In this document: positions 41,534 through 49,284 of the stretch, piece by piece | Layout of the letters: the number at the start of each line of letters is the position of its first letter | Position numbering within the stretch: position 1 is the first letter of the stretch | From: CBDFLT01 sp965249225 | Lineage (GTDB): Bacteria > Chloroflexota > Dehalococcoidia > Lucifugimonadales > G963668185 | NCBI GenBank assembly: GCA_965249225.1 | Contig: CBDFLT010000007.1 | Span: 186,001 to 250,000 of the forward strand | DNA length: 64,000 bases | Direction: 5' to 3' | Notes under the pieces: generated by a model | The model's database searches: none | Seen by the model: the letters and a program-made list of their open reading frames with translations, nothing else | Told to the model about the DNA's origin: nothing | Position numbers and translations under genes: made by a program

Positions 41534-42397
41534 ATGCCGCCCTGTACTTTCATAAAGGAATACCAATTGGACCGGCACCAGGGCTGGCTGAGAGTGAATA
41601 TCACCTATGCAGGTAATATTCGGTTTCCGTTCTCTCAGCTAGTCAGAGCGGCCTTTCCTCAAATTGAAGTATGGCCTGAGTCTGGGGCTAGTGCAGTGGC
41701 CCTGATCTTAGATTTGGAGGAGACTTTTCGGATAACACAGTCTGAGGATTTAGACCGCGAAACCTTTACGAAATTCCTAGATCTGCTCAAGAGACACATT
41801 GCCATTGATGACTCCTTGGATGAGAGCCACGCGCTGGCTCCCCACAGTCTTCCCCCCGAAGGTGAAGAATGGAATCGTACTAGCATGGGGAAGCTGGTTA
41901 AAAAAGCTAAATCTTATTACGGTGAGGCAGCTTACAAAGACAAACAAGCCGCCAAAGAGATTTGTATGCTCCTTCTCAATTTTATTAATAGCCATCCGCG
42001 CTACCGGAGGGCAGATATTCTGGTACCTGCTCCGTCATCGAATCCAGCAAGGACTAAAACGCTGTCATTAGCATTGTCAAAGGCCATCTCCAAGCGTCTA
42101 GAGAAACGTCTTGTCACACCCGTACGTCTAAAGCCGATACCACCGCAGAAAGACTATGAAGAGGGTACGTCTGGAGTTCCTCGTTCAGAAGTGCAGAAAG
42201 GCACAGTGGACATCGCAGAGTCCATGCAAGGTAGCCACGCCATCATCATCGACGACCTTTATGATTCAGGTGAGACCCTTAAAGAGGTCGCTCGGGCGTG
42301 TCGCGAAGCTGGCGCAATGTCTGTGCTGGGTCTGACTGTGACTAAGAATGCTACGTTCACCCAGGGGATGGATCTAACGGAGTGGCCATGGGGATAG
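41534..42397 (+). CDS. Phosphoribosyltransferase-domain protein (ShosT-like)
   Basis: 287 residues (or about 276 if the TTG at 41567, with AAAGGA upstream, is the true start). The C-terminal half carries a phosphoribosyltransferase core: ADILVPAPSSNPARTK, and the PRPP loop IIIDDLYDSGETL near residue 240, followed by ARACREAGAMSVLGLTV as in ComF-type enzymes. The first about 130 residues match nothing I know. It overlaps a DprA-like gene. The same pair, PRTase toxin plus DprA-like antitoxin, defines the ShosTA anti-phage system, so that role is inferred. Base composition is visibly more AT-rich than the atp genes, suggesting transfer. Confidence 0.72.
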   Translation: MPPCTFIKEYQLDRHQGWLRVNITYAGNIRFPFSQLVRAAFPQIEVWPESGASAVALILDLEETFRITQSEDLDRETFTKFLDLLKRHIAIDDSLDESHALAPHSLPPEGEEWNRTSMGKLVKKAKSYYGEAAYKDKQAAKEICMLLLNFINSHPRYRRADILVPAPSSNPARTKTLSLALSKAISKRLEKRLVTPVRLKPIPPQKDYEEGTSGVPRSEVQKGTVDIAESMQGSHAIIIDDLYDSGETLKEVARACREAGAMSVLGLTVTKNATFTQGMDLTEWPWG

Positions 42398-43395
42398 ATC
42401 AGAAACTATTCTGGCTGGGCCTGCATAAAGCACTCTCTCCACATCCGGCCCTTCTGCATATGGTAGGCATCGCATGCGAGAGTGACGTTACTCGTCTGGC
42501 TGAATTCACTGGAGCGGAGCTAGACGAATTGTTCGGGGAGGATGCCACTAAGATAGAGTCAGCTCTTGCTCGGGTGGAAGAGGCAACTAATGATTGGGAA
42601 GAGCTCAAAGAGAAAGGTGTGCAAGTCGTCCCGATTACCGATGCCAGATATCCCGAGAAGCTAAGGGAAATGCCAAGTTCCCCTCCCATCATTTATGTGC
42701 TAGGTAATCTTTCGTTCTCGAACCAACGTGCCATCAGCATATGTGGTTCAAGACACGTATCTGAAGAGGGGCTAGAGTTTGCTAAATCTTTTGGCTCTCT
42801 CGCAGCGGAACTTAACTTAGTTGTGGTGAGTGGTTTTGCAAGTGGCGTAGATACCGCTGCTCACTTGGGTGCCCTGGGGTCGAACGGGAGAACTATAATT
42901 GTACTGGCGGAAGGTATAAGCAATTTCCGATTGAAGAAACCGTTTAATACACTGGGCGATTTTTATGATCGAGCAGTGGTGATATCGGAGTTCTATCCCA
43001 AAAACATATGGCAAGTTTCAAGGGCGATGACCAGGAACAGAACCATATGTGGTCTTTCTGAAGCCTTGGTTGTTGTCGAAGCCGGTGCTCGCGGCGGAAC
43101 TCTTGCGGCCGGGAGGGAATGTATTGAGCAGCGTAAACCGCTCCTAGTTGTAGAGCGATCTACGCCAGGAAAGACGGCTCCAGGAAATCGCACACTCATA
43201 AATGAAGGAGGGATTGCATTACATGAATCGAGAGAGTTGAAGTCTGCACTTTCTGATATTTCCATGGGCTTGGAGTTGAATCACAGAGACCGGATCGGTC
43301 GTCCAGACAACTTAGAATCTCTATCTAATGTAGCTGTGGAGCGGCAGTTGGCTTTCAAAGAAAGTAAGCCTCAGGATAGCGAGTCGACCTACTAG
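42388..43395 (+). CDS. DprA-like Rossmann protein (ShosA-like)
   Basis: 335 residues from the ATG at 42388, with CGGAG upstream; the GTG at 42382 is also possible. The DprA/Smf Rossmann fold is clear: RAISICGSRHVSEEGLEFA, VVSGFASGVDTAAHLGAL, RTIIVLAEGI, RTICGLSEALVVVEAGARGG and a TLAAGRECIEQRKPLLVV ending. A helical N-terminal segment precedes it. It lacks an evident C-terminal winged helix of transformation DprA. It overlaps the PRTase gene by 10 bp, so the two are co-translated. In the ShosTA system this is the antitoxin; that is inferred from the pairing. atpC follows only 18 bp later. Confidence 0.75.
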   Translation: MGIDQKLFWLGLHKALSPHPALLHMVGIACESDVTRLAEFTGAELDELFGEDATKIESALARVEEATNDWEELKEKGVQVVPITDARYPEKLREMPSSPPIIYVLGNLSFSNQRAISICGSRHVSEEGLEFAKSFGSLAAELNLVVVSGFASGVDTAAHLGALGSNGRTIIVLAEGISNFRLKKPFNTLGDFYDRAVVISEFYPKNIWQVSRAMTRNRTICGLSEALVVVEAGARGGTLAAGRECIEQRKPLLVVERSTPGKTAPGNRTLINEGGIALHESRELKSALSDISMGLELNHRDRIGRPDNLESLSNVAVERQLAFKESKPQDSESTY

Positions 43396-43413
43396 CGTGA
43401 TGCAGGATCAACG

Positions 43414-43857
43414 ATGCCCACCATGAAATTTGAGATAGTCACTGCGGAGAGGGTTGTTTACTCCGATGACATCAACGTTCTCGTGGCGCCCGGCATCGAT
43501 GGTGAGCTAGCGATTCTGCCGCGTCACGCCCCGCTTCTCACCGTTCTCAAGCCGGGCGAAATTCGCGTGGTCAAAGACGGTGAAGAGACCTTCATGGCCG
43601 TAAGCGGCGGGTTCCTGGAGGTTTTGGGAAACAAGGTGGTCATTCTCGCCAACACCGCCGAGCGCGTCGATGAGATCAACCTCCAGCGTGCCGAGGAGGC
43701 GGTGCAGCATGCCCAGGAGCAGCTGGCCTCGGCTTCCGCAGATGAGGACCTCGAGCAGGCAATGGCGTCGCTCAGGAGGTCCCAGGCACGGGTGGCGGTG
43801 GCCCGACGCAGGGGACCTAGGAGGGAGAGAGGGCCGGGACCCGCACCTCCGGGATGA
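43414..43857 (+). CDS. atpC: ATP synthase F1 subunit epsilon
   Basis: 147 residues. The N-terminal beta sandwich shows KFEIVTAERVVYSDDINVLV, GIDGELAILPRHAPLL and FMAVSGGFLEVLGNKVVILA; a C-terminal helical hairpin follows, with a basic Arg/Pro end. Its separation from atpD by the ShosTA-like cassette means that it may depend on the cassette's promoter or on readthrough. Confidence 0.95.
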   Translation: MPTMKFEIVTAERVVYSDDINVLVAPGIDGELAILPRHAPLLTVLKPGEIRVVKDGEETFMAVSGGFLEVLGNKVVILANTAERVDEINLQRAEEAVQHAQEQLASASADEDLEQAMASLRRSQARVAVARRRGPRRERGPGPAPPG

Positions 43858-43887
43858 CAGATCGCCAGAATCGGATCAGCATCTGCT

Positions 43888-43912
43888 AGCCCCGCCAACG
43901 CGGGGCTTTCCG
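43888..43912 (+). terminator. Terminator after atpC
   Basis: AGCCCCGC / GCGGGGCT (43888-43895, 43900-43907), 4-nt loop CAAC, then a T-rich TTCCG. It may also serve the converging rex gene. Confidence 0.75.
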
Positions 43913-43920
43913 TTTCAATT

Positions 43921-44544
43921 CTACCGCGCTAGGTAGAAGGTCATGGACTGTAGGGACAGGACCGGATCGATGTTCCTCATGATGAAGTTTTCTGGTAGGT
44001 TCGGCGCGATAGGGGCGTAATTCAGAATACCGCGAATCTGACTTTCGGCCAGCCGGTCTATTACTGTCTGCGCCTCCGAGGAGGGGACCGCAATGATGCC
44101 GATGCTGATGTTTTTCTCCACGGCCGTTTGGTTGAGTTCCGACATAGGTTGAACCCGCAGGCTGCCAATGGTGCTGTTTACCTGTTTTGGATCGCTGTCG
44201 AAAGCGGCGACGATCCTGAATCCCTCCGGGGAGAAGCCGGGGTAGTTGATGATGGCTCTACCTAGGCGCCCCACTCCCACAAGGCACGCATACCACTCAC
44301 GGTCCAGGGCCAGGATACGCCTTAGCTCCTCCTTCAGAAACTGAACGTTGTAACCTCTGCCCTGCTTGCCGAATCTTCCGAAGTAGCTCAGGTCTTTCCT
44401 GATCTGAGCAGAGGTCATCTGGAGTCGCTTCCCAAGCTGCTGGGAGCTAACCACTTGGTCTCCCTCTGAGAGAAGCTGTGTCAGGGCCCTAACATATAGA
44501 GGCAGCCTGAGAACAACCACTTGAGGGACTTCGACGCGAGCCAT
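43921..44544 (-). CDS. rex: Redox-sensing transcriptional repressor Rex
   Basis: NADH/NAD+-sensing repressor, 207 residues. The N-terminal winged helix includes VSSQQLGKRLQMTSAQIRKD and LSYFGRFGKQGRGYNV. The Rossmann domain includes LVGVGRLGRAIINYPGF, FRIVAAFDSDP and ILNYAPIAPNLPENF, which is Rex-specific. A strong GAGGAGG precedes the ATG. Rex usually regulates respiratory and fermentation genes; adjacency to the ATP synthase operon and gltA is suggestive, not proof. Confidence 0.94.
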   Translation of the reverse strand: MARVEVPQVVVLRLPLYVRALTQLLSEGDQVVSSQQLGKRLQMTSAQIRKDLSYFGRFGKQGRGYNVQFLKEELRRILALDREWYACLVGVGRLGRAIINYPGFSPEGFRIVAAFDSDPKQVNSTIGSLRVQPMSELNQTAVEKNISIGIIAVPSSEAQTVIDRLAESQIRGILNYAPIAPNLPENFIMRNIDPVLSLQSMTFYLAR

Positions 44545-44641
44545 TGACCTCCTCTACTACCACGCTTTACCTGTGAGTGCTTTGGGCCTCTACTCGATGA
44601 AGCCGCCACCTCGAACCCACTTTAGGGGAGAAGGCGTGGCT

Positions 44642-44670
44642 ATTTTAGTTGTTGGAAATCACTGCGTCAA
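44642..44670 (-). promoter_or_regulatory. Promoter of rex
   Basis: Minus strand TTGACG (44670-44665), a 17-bp spacer and TAAAAT (44647-44642). Next to the -35, 44671-44690 contains TTTGTGTGAAGCTTGTAA, loosely like a Rex box (TTGTGAA...TTCACAA), so weak autoregulation is possible. Confidence 0.5.
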
Positions 44671-44816
44671 TTTTGTGTGAAGCTTGTAACTACCTGGTGC
44701 CACGCCGCCGTGATTAGGAGACCGCCGATGCGCATCGTTAGGCCGAAGGGCAAGGCGTCTTGTCCGTCGAACCTGCGGCGATAATCCCAAGGCCCTCGCC
44801 GCACCGTGCTGCTTGG

Positions 44817-44846
44817 TTGACACGCCCCTGCCCAAAATGCTAATAT
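44817..44846 (+). promoter_or_regulatory. Promoter of gltA
   Basis: TTGACA (44817-44822), an 18-bp spacer and TAATAT (44841-44846). A leader of about 135 nt follows before the gltA ATG. The 445-bp gap has no other gene that I can support. Confidence 0.6.
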
Positions 44847-44989
44847 TGCCACGCCCTCGCCGTTGCTAGGTAACTGGGGGAGCATCGTCGAGCTTCCACG
44901 TTAAAGCTGGCCTGTGGGTAGTTCGTACCTTCTTTCAACTGTCCAGATGGCGCAGGGAGAGGCACCGAATCAGGACGGAGAGCAGGAAG

Positions 44990-46132
44990 ATGGCGGGAGA
45001 AGAGAAGGTCGAGCTCCATCGGGGCCTTCGAGATATCTATATCGATCGGACTGAGTCCAGCCACATAGACGGTGCGTCGGGCAAGCTCCTCTATCGTGGG
45101 TACACTATCCACGACCTCGCTCAAAACTCTACCTTCGAAGAGGTCGTCTACCTACTGCTTTACGGCTCTCTTCCGACTACCAGCCAGCTCGAGCGATTTG
45201 ATGCCGAGCTGAAAGCTAATAGAGAGCTGCCGGCCCAGGTCTTCGAGGTAATCCACCTAGTCAAGGACGCGCATCCAATGGATGTCCTGCGTACCGCCGT
45301 CTCAGCCCTCTCCGCCTTCGATCCCGATGTGTCCGATAACTCGTTGGAAGCCACCCGTAGCAAGGGAATCCGTCTAACAGCCAAGGCTCCCACGGTGGTT
45401 GCCGCTCACGCCAGGATACGCGACGGCCAGGAGACGATCGCGCCCGACGGAAGCCTCGGGCATGCGGCCAATTTTTTGAATATGCTTCTCGGAGAGGCCC
45501 CGGACCCTGAGGATGCTGCGCTGATGGACAAGGACTTTGTACTTCACGCCGAGCATGGGGTAAACGCTTCGTCTTTTGCCGCGCGCGTCGCCGCATCCAC
45601 TCTGGCCGATCTTCATAGCGCCGTCGCCGCAGCTATCGCAGTCCTCAAGGGGCCATCTCACGGAGGCTCCGCCGAGGGAGTGATGAAGATGGCGCTGCAG
45701 ATCGGTGATGAGGCCAATGCTGAGCCGTACGTAAAAAACCTTCTGAAGAACGGCGGCAGAGTGATGGGATTCGGACACCGGGTCTACAAGTCCGCCGACC
45801 CCAGGGCCAAGCATTTGAAGGAAGGGACCAAGGCGCTGGGAGAGCGCAAAAACCAGCCTGGGTGGTTTTCCATTCTCCAGGCTGTCGCCAGGGTGATGGA
45901 GCCGTACGAGGAGCGTGGCATCTACGAGAACGTGGACTTCTGGTCTGGTGCCATGTACTACCTTCTGGGAATTCCCGACGACATCTTCATCTCTATCTTC
46001 GCGATGGGACGCATACCGGGGTGGACCGTGCAGGTCACCGAGCAGTTTCAGAACAACATCCTCCTGCGGCCCAGGTTGCTTTACGTGGGCCCCATGGACC
46101 TCGAATACAAACCGATTGAGCAGCGCTCCTGA
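44990..46132 (+). CDS. gltA: Citrate synthase
   Basis: Condenses acetyl-CoA with oxaloacetate. The 380 residues match the short archaeal/Gram-positive-type enzyme. The catalytic His/Asp region includes VLHAEHGVNASSFAARV, GPSHGGSAEGVMKM, VMGFGHRVYKSADPRAKHL and the C-terminal RPRLLYVGPMDLEY. N-terminal IDRTESSHIDGASGKLLYRG is typical. ATG at 44990 follows a purine-rich SD. Confidence 0.96.
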   Translation: MAGEEKVELHRGLRDIYIDRTESSHIDGASGKLLYRGYTIHDLAQNSTFEEVVYLLLYGSLPTTSQLERFDAELKANRELPAQVFEVIHLVKDAHPMDVLRTAVSALSAFDPDVSDNSLEATRSKGIRLTAKAPTVVAAHARIRDGQETIAPDGSLGHAANFLNMLLGEAPDPEDAALMDKDFVLHAEHGVNASSFAARVAASTLADLHSAVAAAIAVLKGPSHGGSAEGVMKMALQIGDEANAEPYVKNLLKNGGRVMGFGHRVYKSADPRAKHLKEGTKALGERKNQPGWFSILQAVARVMEPYEERGIYENVDFWSGAMYYLLGIPDDIFISIFAMGRIPGWTVQVTEQFQNNILLRPRLLYVGPMDLEYKPIEQRS

Positions 46133-46156
46133 CTGTAGGATTGTCGGAGGACCTCA

Positions 46157-46375
46157 ATGGCTTACTCTTTTGAAAAGGGACCGGCCGTGAGCGAACAGGA
46201 TGCAATGGACTTGGAATGTAATCATCACTGGCTGATCGCGAGCCCCAACGGGCCCACCAGCCAGGGACGGTGCAAGCTGTGCGGTCAGCATGCGAATTTC
46301 AATAACTCGTTCGCGGAGACCGGCTGGGACGGAAACGGCGCGCATCGCAGGCGCGTGGGGCAGGTCCGAAAGTGA
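46157..46375 (+). CDS. Small zinc-binding conserved protein
   Basis: 72 residues, with GGAGG five nt upstream of the ATG. The motif ECNHHWLIASPNGPTSQGRCKLCGQ has two Cys near the middle and a Cys/His pair at the start. It is a frequent short protein in Chloroflexota and Actinobacteria, of unknown function. It may be co-transcribed with gltA, 24 bp apart. Confidence 0.7.
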   Translation: MAYSFEKGPAVSEQDAMDLECNHHWLIASPNGPTSQGRCKLCGQHANFNNSFAETGWDGNGAHRRRVGQVRK

Positions 46376-46467
46376 GCGTCGGATAGCTCTGCTGACCGAG
46401 CCCAGAACAGACACTGGAAGCAGCTGCAAGAACAGCTTGTGGCCGCCTGCTCCATGATCCTCGCCCC

Positions 46468-47724
46468 ATGTCGACACAGCACCGCACCGTAAACACCGCT
46501 GCAGAAGATGAGATCAGGGCTAGGATCGCCTCGTCAGGCAGGATAACCTTCGCCGAGTTCCAGGAACTGGCCCTGTATCACCCGAACGGCGGGTACTACG
46601 CGGCTCAGCGCGCGGTGGGCGCTGAAGGCGATTACTTTACCAGTCCAACCGCGCACCCAGCCTTCAGTGCGCTGATGGCCGTACAGGCCCGACGCATGTG
46701 GCAACTCCTGGGGCGGCCCTCTCCTTTCACTCTCGTTGAAATAGGCGCGGGTGGCGGCCTCATGGCGCGAGACCTGCAGAACTACGCCTCCACGCTGGAT
46801 GCTGCGTTCTGCGATTCGCTTCGGTACATCGGGCTGGAAAGATACAGTGTCGACGGCTTCTCCGTCCGGCAGACGCCAATCCCGCAGCGCATAGTGGCCG
46901 AAACCGTACCGTTGAATAGGGTCGTGGGGTGCGTTTTCTCCAACGAACTGGTGGACGCGTTTCCGGTCCATCGCTTTGAGATCCAGGACGGTACGGTGAG
47001 GGAGGTCTATGTGACCGCTCAGGGCGCCGGGTTCACCGAGGTGCTGGGCGAGCCGTCCACGCCGCTTCTTGAGAGGCGCCTGGAGCGGCTTAACTTTGAG
47101 CTACCCGAGGGTTCCCGTGGAGAGGTAAACCTGGGCATCAAACCTTGGATGAGCGAAGTGGCGAGCTCTCTGGGAAGGGGCTTCGTTATCACGGTCGACT
47201 ACGGCTTCGAGGCGCGAGACCTGTACTCGCCGGAAAGGTCGAAAGGAACTATCCAAACGTACTTCCGCCACACGCCTGGGGGCAGTCCGTACCAACGCGT
47301 AGGCCGCCAGGACATCACCGCCTTCGTCGACTTTTCAGAGATCGTTACAGAAGGCGAGTCCGTGGGACTCCGGCCCATAGCGCTGATGAGCCAGGCCCGT
47401 TTTCTAAGAAGCCTGGGATTCGACCGAATGCTGGAACGCCTGGGACAGCGGCAGCTCGAATCCGTCGAATTCTCCGCGAACCGCGAGGCCATGCTGGAAA
47501 TCATCAAGCCAGAGGGTCTCGGTGGATTCAAAGTGCTGGTCCAGGAGCGGGACACCGGTGTGGAAGCCGCCGAACAGATCGCGCCTGCTAGCGGCGATGT
47601 TGCTGCCCTCGAGGTCCCCCTGTTGGGTCCAGATCACCTGCCTCTGATGGAGGGGCGTTTCCCTCGCACGGCGTGGGAGCTGGAGCATCTGTGGCCACCG
47701 GAAGAGGACTGGCCTGGGAAATGA
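46468..47724 (+). CDS. MidA/NDUFAF7-like SAM-dependent methyltransferase
   Basis: Class I methyltransferase of 418 residues (DUF185). Signatures are FAEFQELALYHPNGGYYA, FTSPTAHPAFSALMAVQ, LVEIGAGGGLMARDL with the SAM loop, and CVFSNELVDAFPVHRF. The mitochondrial homologue NDUFAF7 methylates an Arg of complex I subunit NDUFS2. Bacterial members probably act on proteins too, but the target here is unknown. The start ATG 46468 has little SD. Confidence 0.9.
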   Translation: MSTQHRTVNTAAEDEIRARIASSGRITFAEFQELALYHPNGGYYAAQRAVGAEGDYFTSPTAHPAFSALMAVQARRMWQLLGRPSPFTLVEIGAGGGLMARDLQNYASTLDAAFCDSLRYIGLERYSVDGFSVRQTPIPQRIVAETVPLNRVVGCVFSNELVDAFPVHRFEIQDGTVREVYVTAQGAGFTEVLGEPSTPLLERRLERLNFELPEGSRGEVNLGIKPWMSEVASSLGRGFVITVDYGFEARDLYSPERSKGTIQTYFRHTPGGSPYQRVGRQDITAFVDFSEIVTEGESVGLRPIALMSQARFLRSLGFDRMLERLGQRQLESVEFSANREAMLEIIKPEGLGGFKVLVQERDTGVEAAEQIAPASGDVAALEVPLLGPDHLPLMEGRFPRTAWELEHLWPPEEDWPGK

Positions 47725-47812
47725 GCGTAGTCGTTCCCGCCCGCCCCGGACCGCATCCGGTCCTTCCTTAAGAAAGAAGGCTCACTAGTGTAGTCGGGAT
47801 CTGCGGTATGTC

Positions 47813-48643
47813 CTAGGCGGCCTCGCTATCGTCTCCGTTGTCGGCCTCTTCCGCCGGGTGCGTCGGCTCACACTTTCGCGCCGTGGTGATGAACCCCGTG
47901 TGTCCTACCATACGGTGGTTCGGCCGAATGGTGCGGGCACCCACCGTCCATGGCCGCATCAAGACCTCGTGAGTCTCGATCACGTCGAAGGCCTGCTCCT
48001 TCAGGGCGAGGGTAAAGTCGCGCACCTGCATCACCGTTGGCAGGAATCCCAGGATTATTCCACCCGGCACCAGCGCCTCCGACGCGTGGGGGACAACGTG
48101 CCACGGCTCGGCTAGATCGAGCACGATCCTGTCCAGGTCCCTTTCCTCGAAGCCCTCATACACGTCCCCAAGCTTGACGGTGAGGTTCTGATGCTCCGGG
48201 TGCATGGCGCTGATATTGCTCATAGCCCGGTCGATCATGTCGCTACGCACATCGTAGGAAGTGACCGATCCTCGGTCGCCCACGGCGCGCAGCAGAGTGA
48301 TGGTCACCGCCCCTGAGCCGGTTCCGGCCTCCAGCACCCTGGCTCCGGGAAAGATGTCCCCATAAATGAGGATCGCCCCCAGGTCCTTAGGGTATACGAC
48401 GGTGGCGATGCGGGGCATGTCCCTCGTAAAGTCCCCCAACGTAGGCTTCAGCGCCAGCAGCCGGTGGCCCTGCGCGGTCTTCACTCTCGACCCCACGTCT
48501 CGGCCGATGAGGTCGGTGTGAGGAAAGTTGCCTAGGTGTGAGTGGAAGGCGCCTGAGGACTTAAGTTGGACCAGGTATCTCCGCCCTCGGCGGTCAATTA
48601 TCAGGGCGAAGTCACCCTCCTTGAAGATGTGTCTGGAGGACAT
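47813..48643 (-). CDS. trmI: tRNA (adenine-58-N1)-methyltransferase
   Basis: Methylates A58 in the T-loop. I use the ATG at 48641-48643 (MSSRHIFKEGDFALI); a GTG seven codons earlier is also open. SAM binding is EAGTGSGAVT with VTSYDVRSDMIDRAMSNI; DRIVLDLAEPWHVVP is the DPP-like catalytic motif (DLAEPW). A homotetramer with an N-terminal barrel is expected from the family. The Asp/Glu-rich C-terminus is short. Confidence 0.93.
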   Translation of the reverse strand: MSSRHIFKEGDFALIIDRRGRRYLVQLKSSGAFHSHLGNFPHTDLIGRDVGSRVKTAQGHRLLALKPTLGDFTRDMPRIATVVYPKDLGAILIYGDIFPGARVLEAGTGSGAVTITLLRAVGDRGSVTSYDVRSDMIDRAMSNISAMHPEHQNLTVKLGDVYEGFEERDLDRIVLDLAEPWHVVPHASEALVPGGIILGFLPTVMQVRDFTLALKEQAFDVIETHEVLMRPWTVGARTIRPNHRMVGHTGFITTARKCEPTHPAEEADNGDDSEAA

Positions 48644-48688
48644 TTCGGGACCGCTTCTAGACACTCAAACGTGGTCGCACAACGGGTC

Positions 48689-49147
48689 CTACAAACCGCT
48701 GACGCGGGCCAGGACATCGGCGACGTCGAGATAGGACGCTGAGCGATAGACCCTTCTGAAGCGCACGATGCCATCCCTGTCGATAATGAACACGGCCCGC
48801 TTGGACACGCCGGTTTCCTGGTCAAATATGTCGTAAAGCTGGGCCACCTGACCGTGAGGGTAGAAGTCGGACAGAAGAGGGTAGGGCAGGCTGCCCAGGG
48901 AGGTCGCATAGGCGGCCTGTACCGGCTGTGGGTCTGTGCTTATACCCAGGACCTGGGCATCCTTCTCCTTGAACTTCCGGTTCGCCGCTCGGAACAAGGA
49001 GACCTGGTCCGTTCAGCCGCTTGTAAACGACGAGATGTGGAACGAAAGGACGACGTTCTTGTCGCCTTGGAATTGGCTGAGGGACACGTCTTTGTTAGTG
49101 TGCGAGGGCACCGTGAAGTCGGGCGCCGGTTCTCCTACGTCGACCAT
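48689..49147 (-). CDS. Selenocysteine-containing peroxiredoxin (AhpC/TSA family), in-frame TGA read as Sec
   Basis: Reduces peroxides. Reading through one TGA, the frame from ATG 49145-49147 (with AAGGAGGAA upstream) to TAG at 48689 gives 152 residues, the usual length. The start MVDVGEPAPDFTVPSHTNK and LSQFQGDKNVVLSF are peroxiredoxin-like. The TGA (49013-49015) sits at FTSG-Sec-TDQ, exactly the TxxC peroxidatic position. A stem-loop that starts 10 nt after the TGA resembles a bacterial SECIS. After the TGA come LFRAANRKFKEKDAQVLGIS, LLSDFYPHGQVAQLY and AVFIIDRDGIV. A simple gene caller reports only the last 102 residues. No sel genes are in the window. Confidence 0.85.
48964..49002 (-). promoter_or_regulatory. 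Candidate bacterial SECIS element inside the peroxiredoxin gene
   Basis: In the mRNA, UCUCCUUG (49002-48995) pairs with CAAGGAGA (48971-48964), 8 bp. An inner stem UUCCG / CGGAA (48994-48990, 48979-48975) carries a 10-nt apical loop AGCGGCGAAC. A 3-nt bulge (GUU) lies on the 3' side. The apical loop begins about 23 nt after the UGA, within the window needed by SelB-guided decoding. Confidence 0.7.
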
Positions 49148-49284
49148 AAGATTCCTCCTTCTAAGAGCGCGACGGTAATTTGAGGGGCCGAGGAATTACT
49201 CTATCGATGGCGAACCAAGGCCGCTCCCTGCGGCCAAGATACACCACCGGCAGGACACGATGGAACCCTCTTCCGGGCGTTCCG

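Noticed and set aside
41422..41616. 64-codon ORF upstream of the PRTase gene
   Set aside because: It spans the predicted promoter and palindrome, matches no family, and overlaps the true gene start.
48689..48997. 102-residue ORF as a truncated peroxiredoxin pseudogene
   Set aside because: The upstream frame is intact through one TGA at the catalytic position, with a good start and SECIS-like hairpin. Selenocysteine read-through explains it better than decay.
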